64,000 bases of DNA, taken from positions 1,674,001-1,738,000 of the forward strand of contig NZ_CP094984.1 of NCBI RefSeq assembly GCF_022869865.1, read 5' to 3'. Positions 32,260 to 41,114 of this stretch are shown here, one piece after another (within the stretch, counting starts at the first letter, position 1; each line of letters begins with the position of its first letter). The notes under the pieces were generated by a model. It did no database searches and had not been told where the DNA came from. It was given only the letters and a program-made list of their open reading frames with translations. Made by a program: the position numbers and the translations under genes. This DNA is from Arthrobacter zhangbolii (GTDB taxonomy: Bacteria > Actinomycetota > Actinomycetes > Actinomycetales > Micrococcaceae).

Positions 32260-34884
32260 GTGAATGCTCCATCCTCCCCGTTTCCGCCGGACCTGCAACG
32301 GCCTTTTGACCTGTCCCGCATAGGTGCCGGCCTGGCCTTCGCAGAGTCACTCCCGGAGCTGGCGGCCCTGCTTGCCGCCGGAGCCGGGAGCGCAGTGGTC
32401 CAGGCACCGCCGGGCACGGGCAAAACAACGCTGGTGCCGCCGGCGGTAGCCAACGCCGCTGCGAAGGCAGCCGGCACCCGGGGCCGGGTTCTGGTCACCC
32501 AGCCACGCAGGGTTGCCGCCCGGTCAGCGGCCCGCCGGCTGGCCCAGCTTGACGGGTCAGCACTCGGACAGCGCATTGGCTACACGGTCCGGGGAGAGGC
32601 CCGCACCTCCGCGGAGACCATCATCGAGTTCGTGACGCCGGGAATCCTGCTGCGCAGGCTCCTGGCTGATCCAGGGTTGGAAACGGCTGCGGCCGTCATC
32701 CTGGACGAGGTCCACGAACGCGGACTGGAAACGGACCTGCTGCTGGGCATGCTCGCCGAAGTCCGGCAGCTGCGCGGTGACCTGACACTTATTGCCATGT
32801 CCGCAACCCTGGATGCGGAACGGTTTGCCGCCCTGCTCGGTGACGGCGACGGCGGCGGGCCGGCGCCGCTGGTCGGCTGCCCCTCGGCCCTGTACCCGCT
32901 TACCGTCCAATGGCACCCGCCGTCCGTGCCACGGTTGGATGAACACGGTGTAACGCGCGGGTTCCTGGATCATGTGGCAGATACCGCTGCCCTGGCGCAC
33001 TCCGACGCGCAGGCTGGCGACCCCGCGGTCGACACGCTGGTGTTTGTCCCCGGTGCCCGGGAAGTGGCCCACGTGGCCAGCCGCCTGCGTTCCCGGACTC
33101 CGAAGGGAACGGAAGTGCTCGAGTTGCACGGCCAGGTCCCGGCGCGGGAACAGGACCGGGCGGTTTCCGGCCGGGGGGCGGGAGAACCGGCACGGATTAT
33201 CGTGTCCACAGCGCTGGCGGAATCCTCGCTGACCGTCCCGGGCGTGCGCCTGGTAGTAGATTCGGGCCTGGCGCGTGAGCCCCGGCGGGATGCTGCGCGC
33301 GGCATGTCCGGCCTCGTGACGGTCTCCTGTTCCCGGGCATCAGCCGAGCAGCGGGCCGGGCGGGCCGCCCGCCAGGGGCCGGGCCGGGTGGTGCGCTGCT
33401 ACGACGACAGGGCCTACGGTGCGGCACCGGCCCACCCGACTCCGGAAATCGCCGTCGCGGACCTGACCGGCGCGGCCCTGATGCTCGCCTGCTGGGGAGC
33501 GCCGGGAGGCACCGGCCTGGCGCTCCCGGATGCACCTCCGCCCGCTGCCCTGCAGGAGGCCGTCTCCGTGCTGCGGGGACTTGGGGCTGTTGATGCCCAA
33601 GGTATGGCTACCGCGACCGGTAAGGCGCTCGCCGCTGTTCCTGCCGACCCCCGTCTGGCCCGGGCCCTCCTGGACGGGGCGGCGTCCGTGGGGGCCCGCC
33701 CGGCCGCGGAGGCGGTGGCCCTGGCAGCCGGGGAGGCGCGCGCCCCGGGCGCGGACCTTACCCGCCTGCTGTCCGACCTGCGTTCCGGCCGGGACCCGGG
33801 ACATCGGCGCTGGGCTGAAGACGTCCGGCGGATGGAGACGGTGGCCCGGAAACAGCATCCACCGGCGTCCGTGGCCGGGCAGCACCCCTGGGTCCCCGAT
33901 CCGGAGGAAGGTTTGGGGTACGTGCTTGCCTTGGCGTTCCCGGACCGGATTGCCCGGCGGGTGCCGGGCACCGGGCCGGAGCGCTATCTGCTCGCCTCCG
34001 GCACCCGGGCGGGCCTTCCGGCGGGCAGTAGCCTTGGCGGCCAGGAGTGGCTGGCCGTGGCAGAGGTGGCGCGTGCTGCCGGCCGGGATGCCGCGGGCAC
34101 GGGCGCCGTGATTCGGGCTGCCGCACCCTTGTCAGCAGCGTCCGCCGAAGCCGCTGCTGCGCATCTGCTCACGGATACAGTGGAGGCCCGGTTTGCCGGC
34201 GGGCGGGTCAGCGCCCGTCAGGAACGCCGGCTGGGCGCCATTGTGCTCTCCTCTACACCGGTCCGGGCTTCCGTTGAGGCCGGCCGGGATGCCGTTGGCC
34301 GTGCGTTGTTGAAGGAGGGACTGGACATTATCGGCTTTTCACCGGCTGCCGGCACGCTGCGCCGGCGGATGGCACTGCTGCACCGGGAACTGGGGGAACC
34401 GTGGCCCGATGTTGCCGAGCAGGCGCTGCTGGCCAGGCTCCAGGACTGGCTTGCACCGGAGCTCGACGCACTGGCGGCCGGCAGCCCGGTGCGCGGCATC
34501 GACCTCACCGAACCGCTCCGGCGTCTGCTTCCGTGGCCCGAGGCCGCGCACATGGGGGAGCTGGTTCCCGAACGGCTTGAGGTGCCCAGCGGCTCGCACG
34601 TGCGGATCGACTATGCAGGGGAGCGGCCCGTGGTAGCCGTGAAGCTGCAGGAGTGTTTCGGGTGGGCACAGACTCCCCGGCTGGTCCAGGGCAGGGTTCC
34701 GGTCCTCTTTCATCTGCTCTCGCCGGCGGGCCGGCCGCTGGCGGTGACGGATGACCTGGCGTCCTTTTGGTCCGGACCGTATGCACAGGTGCGGGCTGAG
34801 ATGCGGGGCCGGTATCCCAAGCACCCCTGGCCCGAAGATCCCTGGCAGGCCAAGGCAACGGCACGCACCAAGGCCCGGATGTAG
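32260..34884 (+). CDS. hrpB: ATP-dependent RNA helicase HrpB
   Basis: 874 residues from a GTG. DEAH-box motifs: APPGTGKTT (49-57), DEVH (149-152, the DEVH variant), MSATLD near 183, and motif VI QRAGRAARQGPGR near 363. The HA2 and HrpB-specific C-terminal domains follow (VHIRIDYAGERPVVAVKLQECFG region near 780). The length suits HrpB. Its cellular role in bacteria is poorly defined (RNA remodelling). An ATG 201 bases upstream is in frame but lacks support. Confidence 0.93.
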   Translation: MNAPSSPFPPDLQRPFDLSRIGAGLAFAESLPELAALLAAGAGSAVVQAPPGTGKTTLVPPAVANAAAKAAGTRGRVLVTQPRRVAARSAARRLAQLDGSALGQRIGYTVRGEARTSAETIIEFVTPGILLRRLLADPGLETAAAVILDEVHERGLETDLLLGMLAEVRQLRGDLTLIAMSATLDAERFAALLGDGDGGGPAPLVGCPSALYPLTVQWHPPSVPRLDEHGVTRGFLDHVADTAALAHSDAQAGDPAVDTLVFVPGAREVAHVASRLRSRTPKGTEVLELHGQVPAREQDRAVSGRGAGEPARIIVSTALAESSLTVPGVRLVVDSGLAREPRRDAARGMSGLVTVSCSRASAEQRAGRAARQGPGRVVRCYDDRAYGAAPAHPTPEIAVADLTGAALMLACWGAPGGTGLALPDAPPPAALQEAVSVLRGLGAVDAQGMATATGKALAAVPADPRLARALLDGAASVGARPAAEAVALAAGEARAPGADLTRLLSDLRSGRDPGHRRWAEDVRRMETVARKQHPPASVAGQHPWVPDPEEGLGYVLALAFPDRIARRVPGTGPERYLLASGTRAGLPAGSSLGGQEWLAVAEVARAAGRDAAGTGAVIRAAAPLSAASAEAAAAHLLTDTVEARFAGGRVSARQERRLGAIVLSSTPVRASVEAGRDAVGRALLKEGLDIIGFSPAAGTLRRRMALLHRELGEPWPDVAEQALLARLQDWLAPELDALAAGSPVRGIDLTEPLRRLLPWPEAAHMGELVPERLEVPSGSHVRIDYAGERPVVAVKLQECFGWAQTPRLVQGRVPVLFHLLSPAGRPLAVTDDLASFWSGPYAQVRAEMRGRYPKHPWPEDPWQAKATARTKARM

Positions 34885-34932
34885 GGGCGGGGTTCCGGGG
34901 CGGTGCTGAGTGCAGAGTCACAGCCGCCCTGC

Positions 34933-34957
34933 CCCGCCGCGAAGCACGGCGGGTTTT
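34933..34957 (+). terminator. Intrinsic terminator after hrpB
   Basis: CCCGCCG, a 7-base loop, CGGCGGG, then TTTT. It lies 49 bases after the hrpB stop. Confidence 0.85.
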
Positions 34958-35011
34958 AGGCTGGAAGGGCAGCGCTCCGTCCTGTGCTGCCGTGAAAGGC
35001 CGTCTGCACCC

Positions 35012-36043
35012 GTGAAGTACTCCGTCCGTGAATTCCTGAGTATCCCCTCCGGCCGCGGACACCGCTTCCCGGCCGTGCGTGTTGGCCTGGGGATGCTGCT
35101 GCCGCTTTTGATACTGATTCCTGCCGGACGTACCGATCTGACCATGTGTGCCATCTTTGGTTCCCTGACCGGCGTGTTCGGGCGCAGCGAACCGCACTGG
35201 CGGCGGCTGAAGCAGCAAACCGCTTCCGGCGTGCTGATGGTCCTGACGGTGATGGCCGGGGTGGCCTTGTCCCAGGCCGGCCGGGGACCCTGGACAGTGG
35301 TATTCACCGGAACCCTGATTGCTGCGGGCATCTCTGTGGCTGCGGATTCCCTGCGGGTGCGCCCGGCCGGCCCGTTCACTTACATTTTTGCCTTTACAGC
35401 GACGTCGGCCGCGCCGTTTGCCGGTTCGCTGGTCGAAGCATTTCTCACCGTCACGGCAAGTACGCTGCTGGCGGTGCTGTTGGGAGTGGCCGGCCGGCTG
35501 CACGCCCGCCGGCATAGCCCGGGCCGTCTCCGGGAGCCGGCGGCACGGCTGGGCAGCCCGAGGCGTGCCCGCCGGTTGCTGGTCCACGCAAGCCGTTACG
35601 CCGCAGCAGTAGGCATTGCCGGCACGGTATCCGCAGGGCTCGGCCTCGGACACGGATACTGGGCAATGCTGGCTGCCTGCGCCCCGCTGGCCGCCGTCGA
35701 ACTGTCCCGGGGACCAGCCAGGGCAGTGCACTTCATTGCCGGCACCTATGCCGGCGTACTGTTTTCCGCCCTGCTGATGCAGGTGCCCTGGTCAGCCGTG
35801 CAGCTGGCATTGCTGCTGGCCATGCTGCAGTTCAGCGGTGAACTCTATGTGGTCAGGCATTACGGCGCCGCCATGGTGTTCCTGACGCCCGTGGCGCTGA
35901 TGATGACGGGATTTACGCACGGCGGAGACGTGTGGGCGCTAACCATGGACCGGTCACTGCAAACTACTATTGGTGCGCTGGTGGCGCTGGCAGTGGTCGC
36001 CGTCACCACTCCGCGGCATGCGGGATCCAGGGTGCGGGGCTAG
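35012..36043 (+). CDS. FUSC-family (aromatic acid exporter-like) membrane protein
   Basis: 343 residues from GTG. About ten hydrophobic segments in two sets (about 20-135 and 195-335), separated by a basic stretch rich in Arg (160-190). Layout and the FPAVRVGLGMLLPLLILIPAGRTDLTMCAIFGSLTG start match FUSC/YccS-type inner membrane proteins, some of which export aromatic acids. Its stop overlaps the tail of the convergent ManA-like gene by 4 bases. Start is uncertain because no good ribosome site is present. Confidence 0.75.
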   Translation: MKYSVREFLSIPSGRGHRFPAVRVGLGMLLPLLILIPAGRTDLTMCAIFGSLTGVFGRSEPHWRRLKQQTASGVLMVLTVMAGVALSQAGRGPWTVVFTGTLIAAGISVAADSLRVRPAGPFTYIFAFTATSAAPFAGSLVEAFLTVTASTLLAVLLGVAGRLHARRHSPGRLREPAARLGSPRRARRLLVHASRYAAAVGIAGTVSAGLGLGHGYWAMLAACAPLAAVELSRGPARAVHFIAGTYAGVLFSALLMQVPWSAVQLALLLAMLQFSGELYVVRHYGAAMVFLTPVALMMTGFTHGGDVWALTMDRSLQTTIGALVALAVVAVTTPRHAGSRVRG

Positions 36044-37152
36044 CGCCGGGTAGCAATGAAAAGCTGCGCGGGTCCGCGGACCCGGGCCTGAGCCGGGTCC
36101 CCAAGATAAAGGACGCGGCAGCCCTCTGATACGGGTGTGGTGGTGCCACCCACGGTGATTTCCGCGCGCCCCTTCGCTGAGAGCACTATGGCAAAACGGC
36201 CCAGCTGGACGGTCTCTTCGGTGTCATCCAACACCGCACGCCCCAGATGCAGATCCTCGCTCCACAGCGGAATCCTGTCCTGGAAGCCGTCAACTGGGAT
36301 AACCGGCAGGGGGGCCGGCGTTGGCTGGTCCTCACGCAGGACCTGCTGGAGTTCACCGGTATCCACGTAGTCCCTGGTCAGGCCCACCCGTAGCGAGTTC
36401 TCGGAGATGCTCATCAGCACCACTGCCTGACCGGACACGTAAGTATGCAGGCAGCCCGCCGGTGTGACCATGGCCTGGCCTGGTTCCAGATGGATGTGAT
36501 TCATGCAGACGGCGTAAAGGATGCCGCGGTCCCCGGGAAACAGTTCGCGGAGACGGCGAACCGTGGCCACGGTATCGGCCACCGCCCCGGTGGGGTTCGT
36601 GGCCCTGTCCACTGCAAAATTTGTCTCCCGCAGCGCCCGCTGCTGCTCGTCACGCGTCATCCGCAGCACGGCGTGGCTGGGCGATTCATGCTGAAAGGTG
36701 ACGAAAGACCGGAGCCAGGGCAGATCCAACCCCTCGGCGACCTCCCGGAGGGTCGCAGGGTTACGCTCGCCGGACAATACGCTGACGGGGCTTACCGCAA
36801 CGGCTACTTCCACCTTGGCATGGCAATCTTTGTAATTGCGGTTGCCTGCACCCATGGGTACGCCCCGGGCCTGCTCGCGGATAAAGCCCGCCTGGGCCTG
36901 CTCCACGGAGGGGTGGATCAGGATCGGGGGTGGAGCCCCCGCATCCAGCAAACGCATCCGGAAGGGGACAGGGTGTTGGGGCAGGGCATCCGGGCCGGTG
37001 AAGTGCTCCGGATGCTGTTCGGCGAGACGGTCCAGGGCATCCGGTATGTCGGCAGGGTCCCAGTCGATCAGCAGACCGGGGCCGCGGGCAGCGGTCAGCG
37101 TGCCCCGCTGTGAAACGGTAGGGACGGTGTCATACAGATGTGGAGTCAACAT
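36040..37152 (-). CDS. Mannose-6-phosphate isomerase-like protein (class I, atypical)
   Basis: 370 residues from the ATG at 37152; a TTG four codons earlier is possible. Type I phosphomannose isomerase landmarks are present: PFRMRLLDAGAPPPILIHPS (63-82), NYKDCHAKVEV (106-116), PAGCLHTYVSG (231-241) and ENSLRVGLT (251-259). Of the zinc ligands, His80, Glu115 and His236 are kept but the expected Gln is Leu78. The N-terminal segment normally containing the YAWG motif is missing or diverged. It may isomerise fructose-6-phosphate/mannose-6-phosphate poorly or act on a related sugar. No symbol is given for that reason. Confidence 0.78.
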   Translation of the reverse strand: MLTPHLYDTVPTVSQRGTLTAARGPGLLIDWDPADIPDALDRLAEQHPEHFTGPDALPQHPVPFRMRLLDAGAPPPILIHPSVEQAQAGFIREQARGVPMGAGNRNYKDCHAKVEVAVAVSPVSVLSGERNPATLREVAEGLDLPWLRSFVTFQHESPSHAVLRMTRDEQQRALRETNFAVDRATNPTGAVADTVATVRRLRELFPGDRGILYAVCMNHIHLEPGQAMVTPAGCLHTYVSGQAVVLMSISENSLRVGLTRDYVDTGELQQVLREDQPTPAPLPVIPVDGFQDRIPLWSEDLHLGRAVLDDTEETVQLGRFAIVLSAKGRAEITVGGTTTPVSEGCRVLYLGDPAQARVRGPAQLFIATRR

Positions 37153-37473
37153 CTTAGAACTCAAATCACCTTGATTTGTGCACTCAAAATGCCTGTTGAA
37201 TAATCTTAACGCTGTCCACATCCGGGCTTGACACCGCGGGCGGGGTTCCCGCTGTGAGGATGCGTATGCACGCCTGTGATGTTCGCCCGTGAAGTCTGCC
37301 GGGTTCCACCCGCCCCGGGGCAAGCCTGCACTCGATGCATTCATTCACTCTCCCGGACCGGGTGCAATAATTGTCCGCAGACCAATAGGCAGTGACCCAG
37401 ACCCGGAAGAGGTTGCGGACAGACATGGCATGCATAACAGCTCCGGACTCCAGGCGCGGAAGGTGCTGAGACC
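37153..37473. other. Divergent intergenic region with palindrome (ManA-like / antiporter)
   Basis: 321 bases with no gene. A perfect dyad CAAATCA-CCT-TGATTTG lies at 37162-37178, 10 bases before the ManA-like start, where a repressor would block that gene. No clear second signal before the antiporter. Confidence 0.5.
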
Positions 37474-39054
37474 ATGGAATTCCTGATACTGCTGATCGGA
37501 CTGCTGTTCGGAACCGTACTGGCTGCCGGCGTCGGTGAACGTATCCGCCTTCCGTACCCGGTGCTGATGCTGATCTTCTCCGCCCTGATCGCTTTTCTGC
37601 CGATCATTCCCGAGGTGCACATCAACCCGGAACTGATCCTGCCGCTCTTCCTGCCGCCGCTGCTGTACGCCGCGGCGCAACGAAGCTCCTGGTCCGTCTT
37701 CCGCCTGCGGTGGCGGTCACTGGTGCTCCTGGCCGTAGCCCTGGTCGCAGTCACAGTTGCGGTGGTTGCCGGGGTTTCCTGGGCCATGATCCCGGCCCTC
37801 GGACTGCCGGCCGCAATTGCCCTGGGTGCCATTGTCGCCCCGCCGGACCCGGTGGCGGTGGAAGCGGTGGCAGGCAAGGTAAAAATGCCGCGCCGCCTGA
37901 TCACCGTGCTCCAGACAGAGGGCCTGTTTAACGACGCCATCGCCATCGTGATCTTCCAGGCCGCCGTGGCGGCCAGCACCAGCGGAGGTGAAGTCGGATG
38001 GGATGTGGTTCCGAGGTTCCTTATCGGTGCAGCGGGAGCCGTCCTCCTGGGCCTGGCCATGGCGTGGCTTGTCGGCAGCCTGAACCGTTTTGTCCCGAAC
38101 ATGGTGGCCCGTTCGGCAGCTACTCTGGTGGCGCCCTATGCCGTGTACCTGATTGCTGAAGAAGCGCACTTTTCGGGGGTGGTGGCAGTGGTGGTCACCG
38201 CACTGGAACTTGGACGCCGGGCCCGCCCGCAGGATTCCGAGGAACGGCTCACCCGTACCGCTTTCTGGGACGTGGTGGAGATGCTGACCACTGGTGTTGC
38301 GTTTGGCCTGGTGGGCATCGAGATGCGGTACATCATCGAGGACGAGGGGGCGGAACTGCTCGGCTTCGTTCCCGGAATTGCCGCAGTATGCGTGGCCGTC
38401 CTGGTGGTGCGGTTCCTGTGGATGCTGGGTATCTACCGGCTGGGCGGAACCGAGATGAACCGGGTTCCCGGCTCGCTGAAGGAAGTCCTCGTGCTGACCT
38501 GGTGCGGCATGCGCGGGCTCGCCACCCTGGCGCTGGCCCTGGCGCTGCCCGGCACCACCATGGCCGGGGAGGCCCTGCCCGGCCGGAACTTCGTGGTCGC
38601 GTGCGCCGCGGCCGTACTCGTGGTCACGCTCGTTATACCCGGCCTGACCCTGCCCTGGCTGATGCGGGTCCTCAGGCTGCCCGATAACCACCGGGACGCG
38701 GACCGCAAGGAACGCGAACTGGCGCTTCGCGCGGAACGGGCAGCCATAGAAAGCATGAAACGCTCCACGGCAATTGCGCAGCTTCCGCCGGAACGCCGGG
38801 CCGTGCTGGCCAAGCGGATGTCCTCGCTGCACTCAATGCTGCAGGGCGATGACGAGCCGGATCCGCAGAAGCTGCTGGACCGCAAAGCCACCCTGGAACT
38901 CATGGATGTGGTCCAACGTGAAGCCATGGACGCGGCACGGCGCGAGGTGCTCGCAGCCCGACGCCGCCCCGGCACGGATCCCGAGGCCGTGGACCGAGTG
39001 CTGCGGCGGCTGGATCTGAGGACCGTCACCATGGACCACCGGGAACGGCACTAG
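37474..39054 (+). CDS. Na+/H+ antiporter, CPA1 family
   Basis: 526 residues with about 12 membrane segments. The CPA1 core is present: PLFLPPLLYAAA (near 55), ALGAIVAPPDPVAVEAV (near 115-131, with the conserved acidic position) and EGLFNDAIAIVIF (near 149-161, the ND motif that binds the cation), plus an Arg in the MRGLATLALAL segment near 350. The C-terminal cytoplasmic tail (about 415-526) is charged and helical. It exchanges Na+ (or K+) for H+ across the membrane. GGAAGGTGC precedes the ATG. Confidence 0.92.
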   Translation: MEFLILLIGLLFGTVLAAGVGERIRLPYPVLMLIFSALIAFLPIIPEVHINPELILPLFLPPLLYAAAQRSSWSVFRLRWRSLVLLAVALVAVTVAVVAGVSWAMIPALGLPAAIALGAIVAPPDPVAVEAVAGKVKMPRRLITVLQTEGLFNDAIAIVIFQAAVAASTSGGEVGWDVVPRFLIGAAGAVLLGLAMAWLVGSLNRFVPNMVARSAATLVAPYAVYLIAEEAHFSGVVAVVVTALELGRRARPQDSEERLTRTAFWDVVEMLTTGVAFGLVGIEMRYIIEDEGAELLGFVPGIAAVCVAVLVVRFLWMLGIYRLGGTEMNRVPGSLKEVLVLTWCGMRGLATLALALALPGTTMAGEALPGRNFVVACAAAVLVVTLVIPGLTLPWLMRVLRLPDNHRDADRKERELALRAERAAIESMKRSTAIAQLPPERRAVLAKRMSSLHSMLQGDDEPDPQKLLDRKATLELMDVVQREAMDAARREVLAARRRPGTDPEAVDRVLRRLDLRTVTMDHRERH

Positions 39055-39081
39055 GCTCCTTCGCGGCTAGACTGCGGGTTT

Positions 39082-39411
39082 ATGAGCGAAAACGATCAGT
39101 CCTGGCCGCTTTTGGGGCTGGCATGGGTGGTGCAGGCGGCTGCCGCCATCACCCTGGCGGTGGCAGTGGTGATATTGCAGCTGTGGATTCTGCCGGAGCC
39201 GGTGCTGCTCACTCTGCTGCTGGCACTGATCCTTGGGTCCGTGGTGATGCTCCTGCTGGCCGCCCCGCTGATCTTCACCTGGCTGCGCAGCCGCGTCCGG
39301 CGGACCTGGGTGATGGTGCTGGCCATGGCTGCCGTGGCCGTGGTGTTTGGCTGGTGGCTGGTGGTTGCCTGCGTCCTTGGGTTCGGGCTGCTGGTCATTG
39401 GCTTCGGATAG
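39082..39411 (+). CDS. Small membrane protein of unknown function
   Basis: 109 residues, three to four hydrophobic segments (about 11-33, 37-66, 73-107 as one or two). No family recognised. It starts 27 bases after the antiporter stop on the same strand, so it may be cotranscribed. No strong ribosome site is seen. Confidence 0.6.
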   Translation: MSENDQSWPLLGLAWVVQAAAAITLAVAVVILQLWILPEPVLLTLLLALILGSVVMLLLAAPLIFTWLRSRVRRTWVMVLAMAAVAVVFGWWLVVACVLGFGLLVIGFG

Positions 39412-39493
39412 CCCGGATTAATCCCCGGGTGTTCCAAACGCATAGGATGGCAGGCCGGGCATCGATCGCCGCGTGCCCAGCAACTATGCGTGA

Positions 39494-41017
39494 TTGGATT
39501 TCACCCCTTTGAGTCTTGACCCCCACACCAACTCTTCACCGCTGCCCGCAGCGGGCACCACAAAACGCGCCGGACGGAAACCGGCACCGGACGCCCTGGA
39601 TCCGCGGACGAAAACCGTTATCGGGCTGCTGCTCGTTTCCTCATTTGTCGTCATCCTGAACGAAACCATCATGAGCGTGGCTCTGCCCCGGCTGATGGTG
39701 GACCTGAACATCACTGCGGGAACCGCCCAGTGGCTTACCACCGGGTTTATGCTCACCATGGCCGTGGTAATCCCCGCGACCGGGTTCCTGCTCCAGCGCT
39801 TCTCCATGCGCGGCCTGTTTATGACCGCCATGTCCCTGTTCAGTGCCGGCACCCTCCTCGCTGCCCTGGCTCCCGGATTCGGTGCCCTGCTGGGCGGGCG
39901 GATCATCCAGGCCGGCGGTACGGCCATCATGATCCCGCTGCTGATGACCACGGTGCTGAATGCGGTGCCTGCGCACAGGCGCGGCCGCATGATGGGAACC
40001 ATTTCGATTGTGATCGCCGTGGCTCCGGCCATCGGGCCGACCGTTTCCGGCATCATCCTCAATGCGCTGGACTGGCGCTGGATGTTCTGGCTGGTGCTGC
40101 CCATTGCCCTGCTCTCGCTGGTCCTGGGGACAGTCTTCATCCGCAACCTGACCGAACCGAAACGGGTTCCCTTCGATGCCCTGTCCATAGTGCTCTCCAC
40201 CTTTGCCTTCGGCGGAATCATCTTCGGCCTGAGCAGCATCGGAGACGCGGCCCAGGGCAAGGAACTGATGCCGCTGTGGATCCCCCTGACCGTCGGTGCA
40301 CTGGCCATGGCCGGGTTTGTGTACCGCCAGCTGGTGCTCCAGCGCTCTGACCGGGCACTGATGGACCTGCGCACTTTCACCAGCAAGCCGTTTGTCATAG
40401 CTGTGGTTATGGTGCTGGTGAGCATGATGGCCCTGTTCGGCTGCCTGATTGTGCTCCCGCTCTACCTGCAGAACGTGCTGGGCCTGTCCACTCTGGAAAC
40501 CGGTCTGCTGCTGCTGCCCGGCGGTGCGGTCATGGCAATCCTGTCCCCGATTGTCGGCGGTCTCTTTGACCGTTTCGGACCCCGGCCGCTGGTGATTCCC
40601 GGCGCCCTGGTGCTGAGTGCTTCGCTCTGGGGCATGACCATGCTGACGGAGGATTCTCCGGTGCCACTGGTAATCCTGCTGCACTGCTTCCTGAACGCCG
40701 GCCTCGGCTTTATCTTCACCCCGCTGTTCACCTCTGCACTCGGTTCCCTGGACCGCACGCTGTACTCGCACGGCAGCGCCATCATCAACACGCTCCAGCA
40801 ACTGGCAGGAGCGGCAGGTACGGCAGTCTTCATCACGCTGATGACAGCCGGCACCACCGCTGCAGTTAATGACGGCTTGGCGGCCATCCCGGCAGCAGCG
40901 GCCGGAATCCATACGGCCTTCTTCTGGGGCGCCGTGATCTCCCTGGTGGCACTGGCGGCGTCATTCTTTGTCCGCCGTCCCGTGAACGAACTGCCTGACG
41001 GGGTGGGCGTCCACTAA
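39494..41017 (+). CDS. MFS drug exporter, DHA2 (EmrB/QacA) family
   Basis: About 507 residues with 13-14 hydrophobic segments. The first segment has FVVILNETIMSVALPRLM, a form of the LD-x-T-(I/V)-x-NVALP motif of DHA2 exporters, and the fifth has the proline/glycine-rich APAIGPTVSG motif C of antiporters. It is a proton-driven exporter of drugs or metabolites. Start is uncertain: TTG at 39494 or TTG at 39509, the latter overlapping the stop of an 8-codon minigene by 4 bases; neither has a good ribosome site. Confidence 0.85.
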   Translation: MDFTPLSLDPHTNSSPLPAAGTTKRAGRKPAPDALDPRTKTVIGLLLVSSFVVILNETIMSVALPRLMVDLNITAGTAQWLTTGFMLTMAVVIPATGFLLQRFSMRGLFMTAMSLFSAGTLLAALAPGFGALLGGRIIQAGGTAIMIPLLMTTVLNAVPAHRRGRMMGTISIVIAVAPAIGPTVSGIILNALDWRWMFWLVLPIALLSLVLGTVFIRNLTEPKRVPFDALSIVLSTFAFGGIIFGLSSIGDAAQGKELMPLWIPLTVGALAMAGFVYRQLVLQRSDRALMDLRTFTSKPFVIAVVMVLVSMMALFGCLIVLPLYLQNVLGLSTLETGLLLLPGGAVMAILSPIVGGLFDRFGPRPLVIPGALVLSASLWGMTMLTEDSPVPLVILLHCFLNAGLGFIFTPLFTSALGSLDRTLYSHGSAIINTLQQLAGAAGTAVFITLMTAGTTAAVNDGLAAIPAAAAGIHTAFFWGAVISLVALAASFFVRRPVNELPDGVGVH

Positions 41018-41114
41018 CCCGGTGTGCCTGTTGTTCGGCAGCGGCGGCCACTATCCTCGGTAACGCAGGTGCAATCCGCCCCATCACAGGCACTGCACTC
41101 CGGGAAGTGGCACC

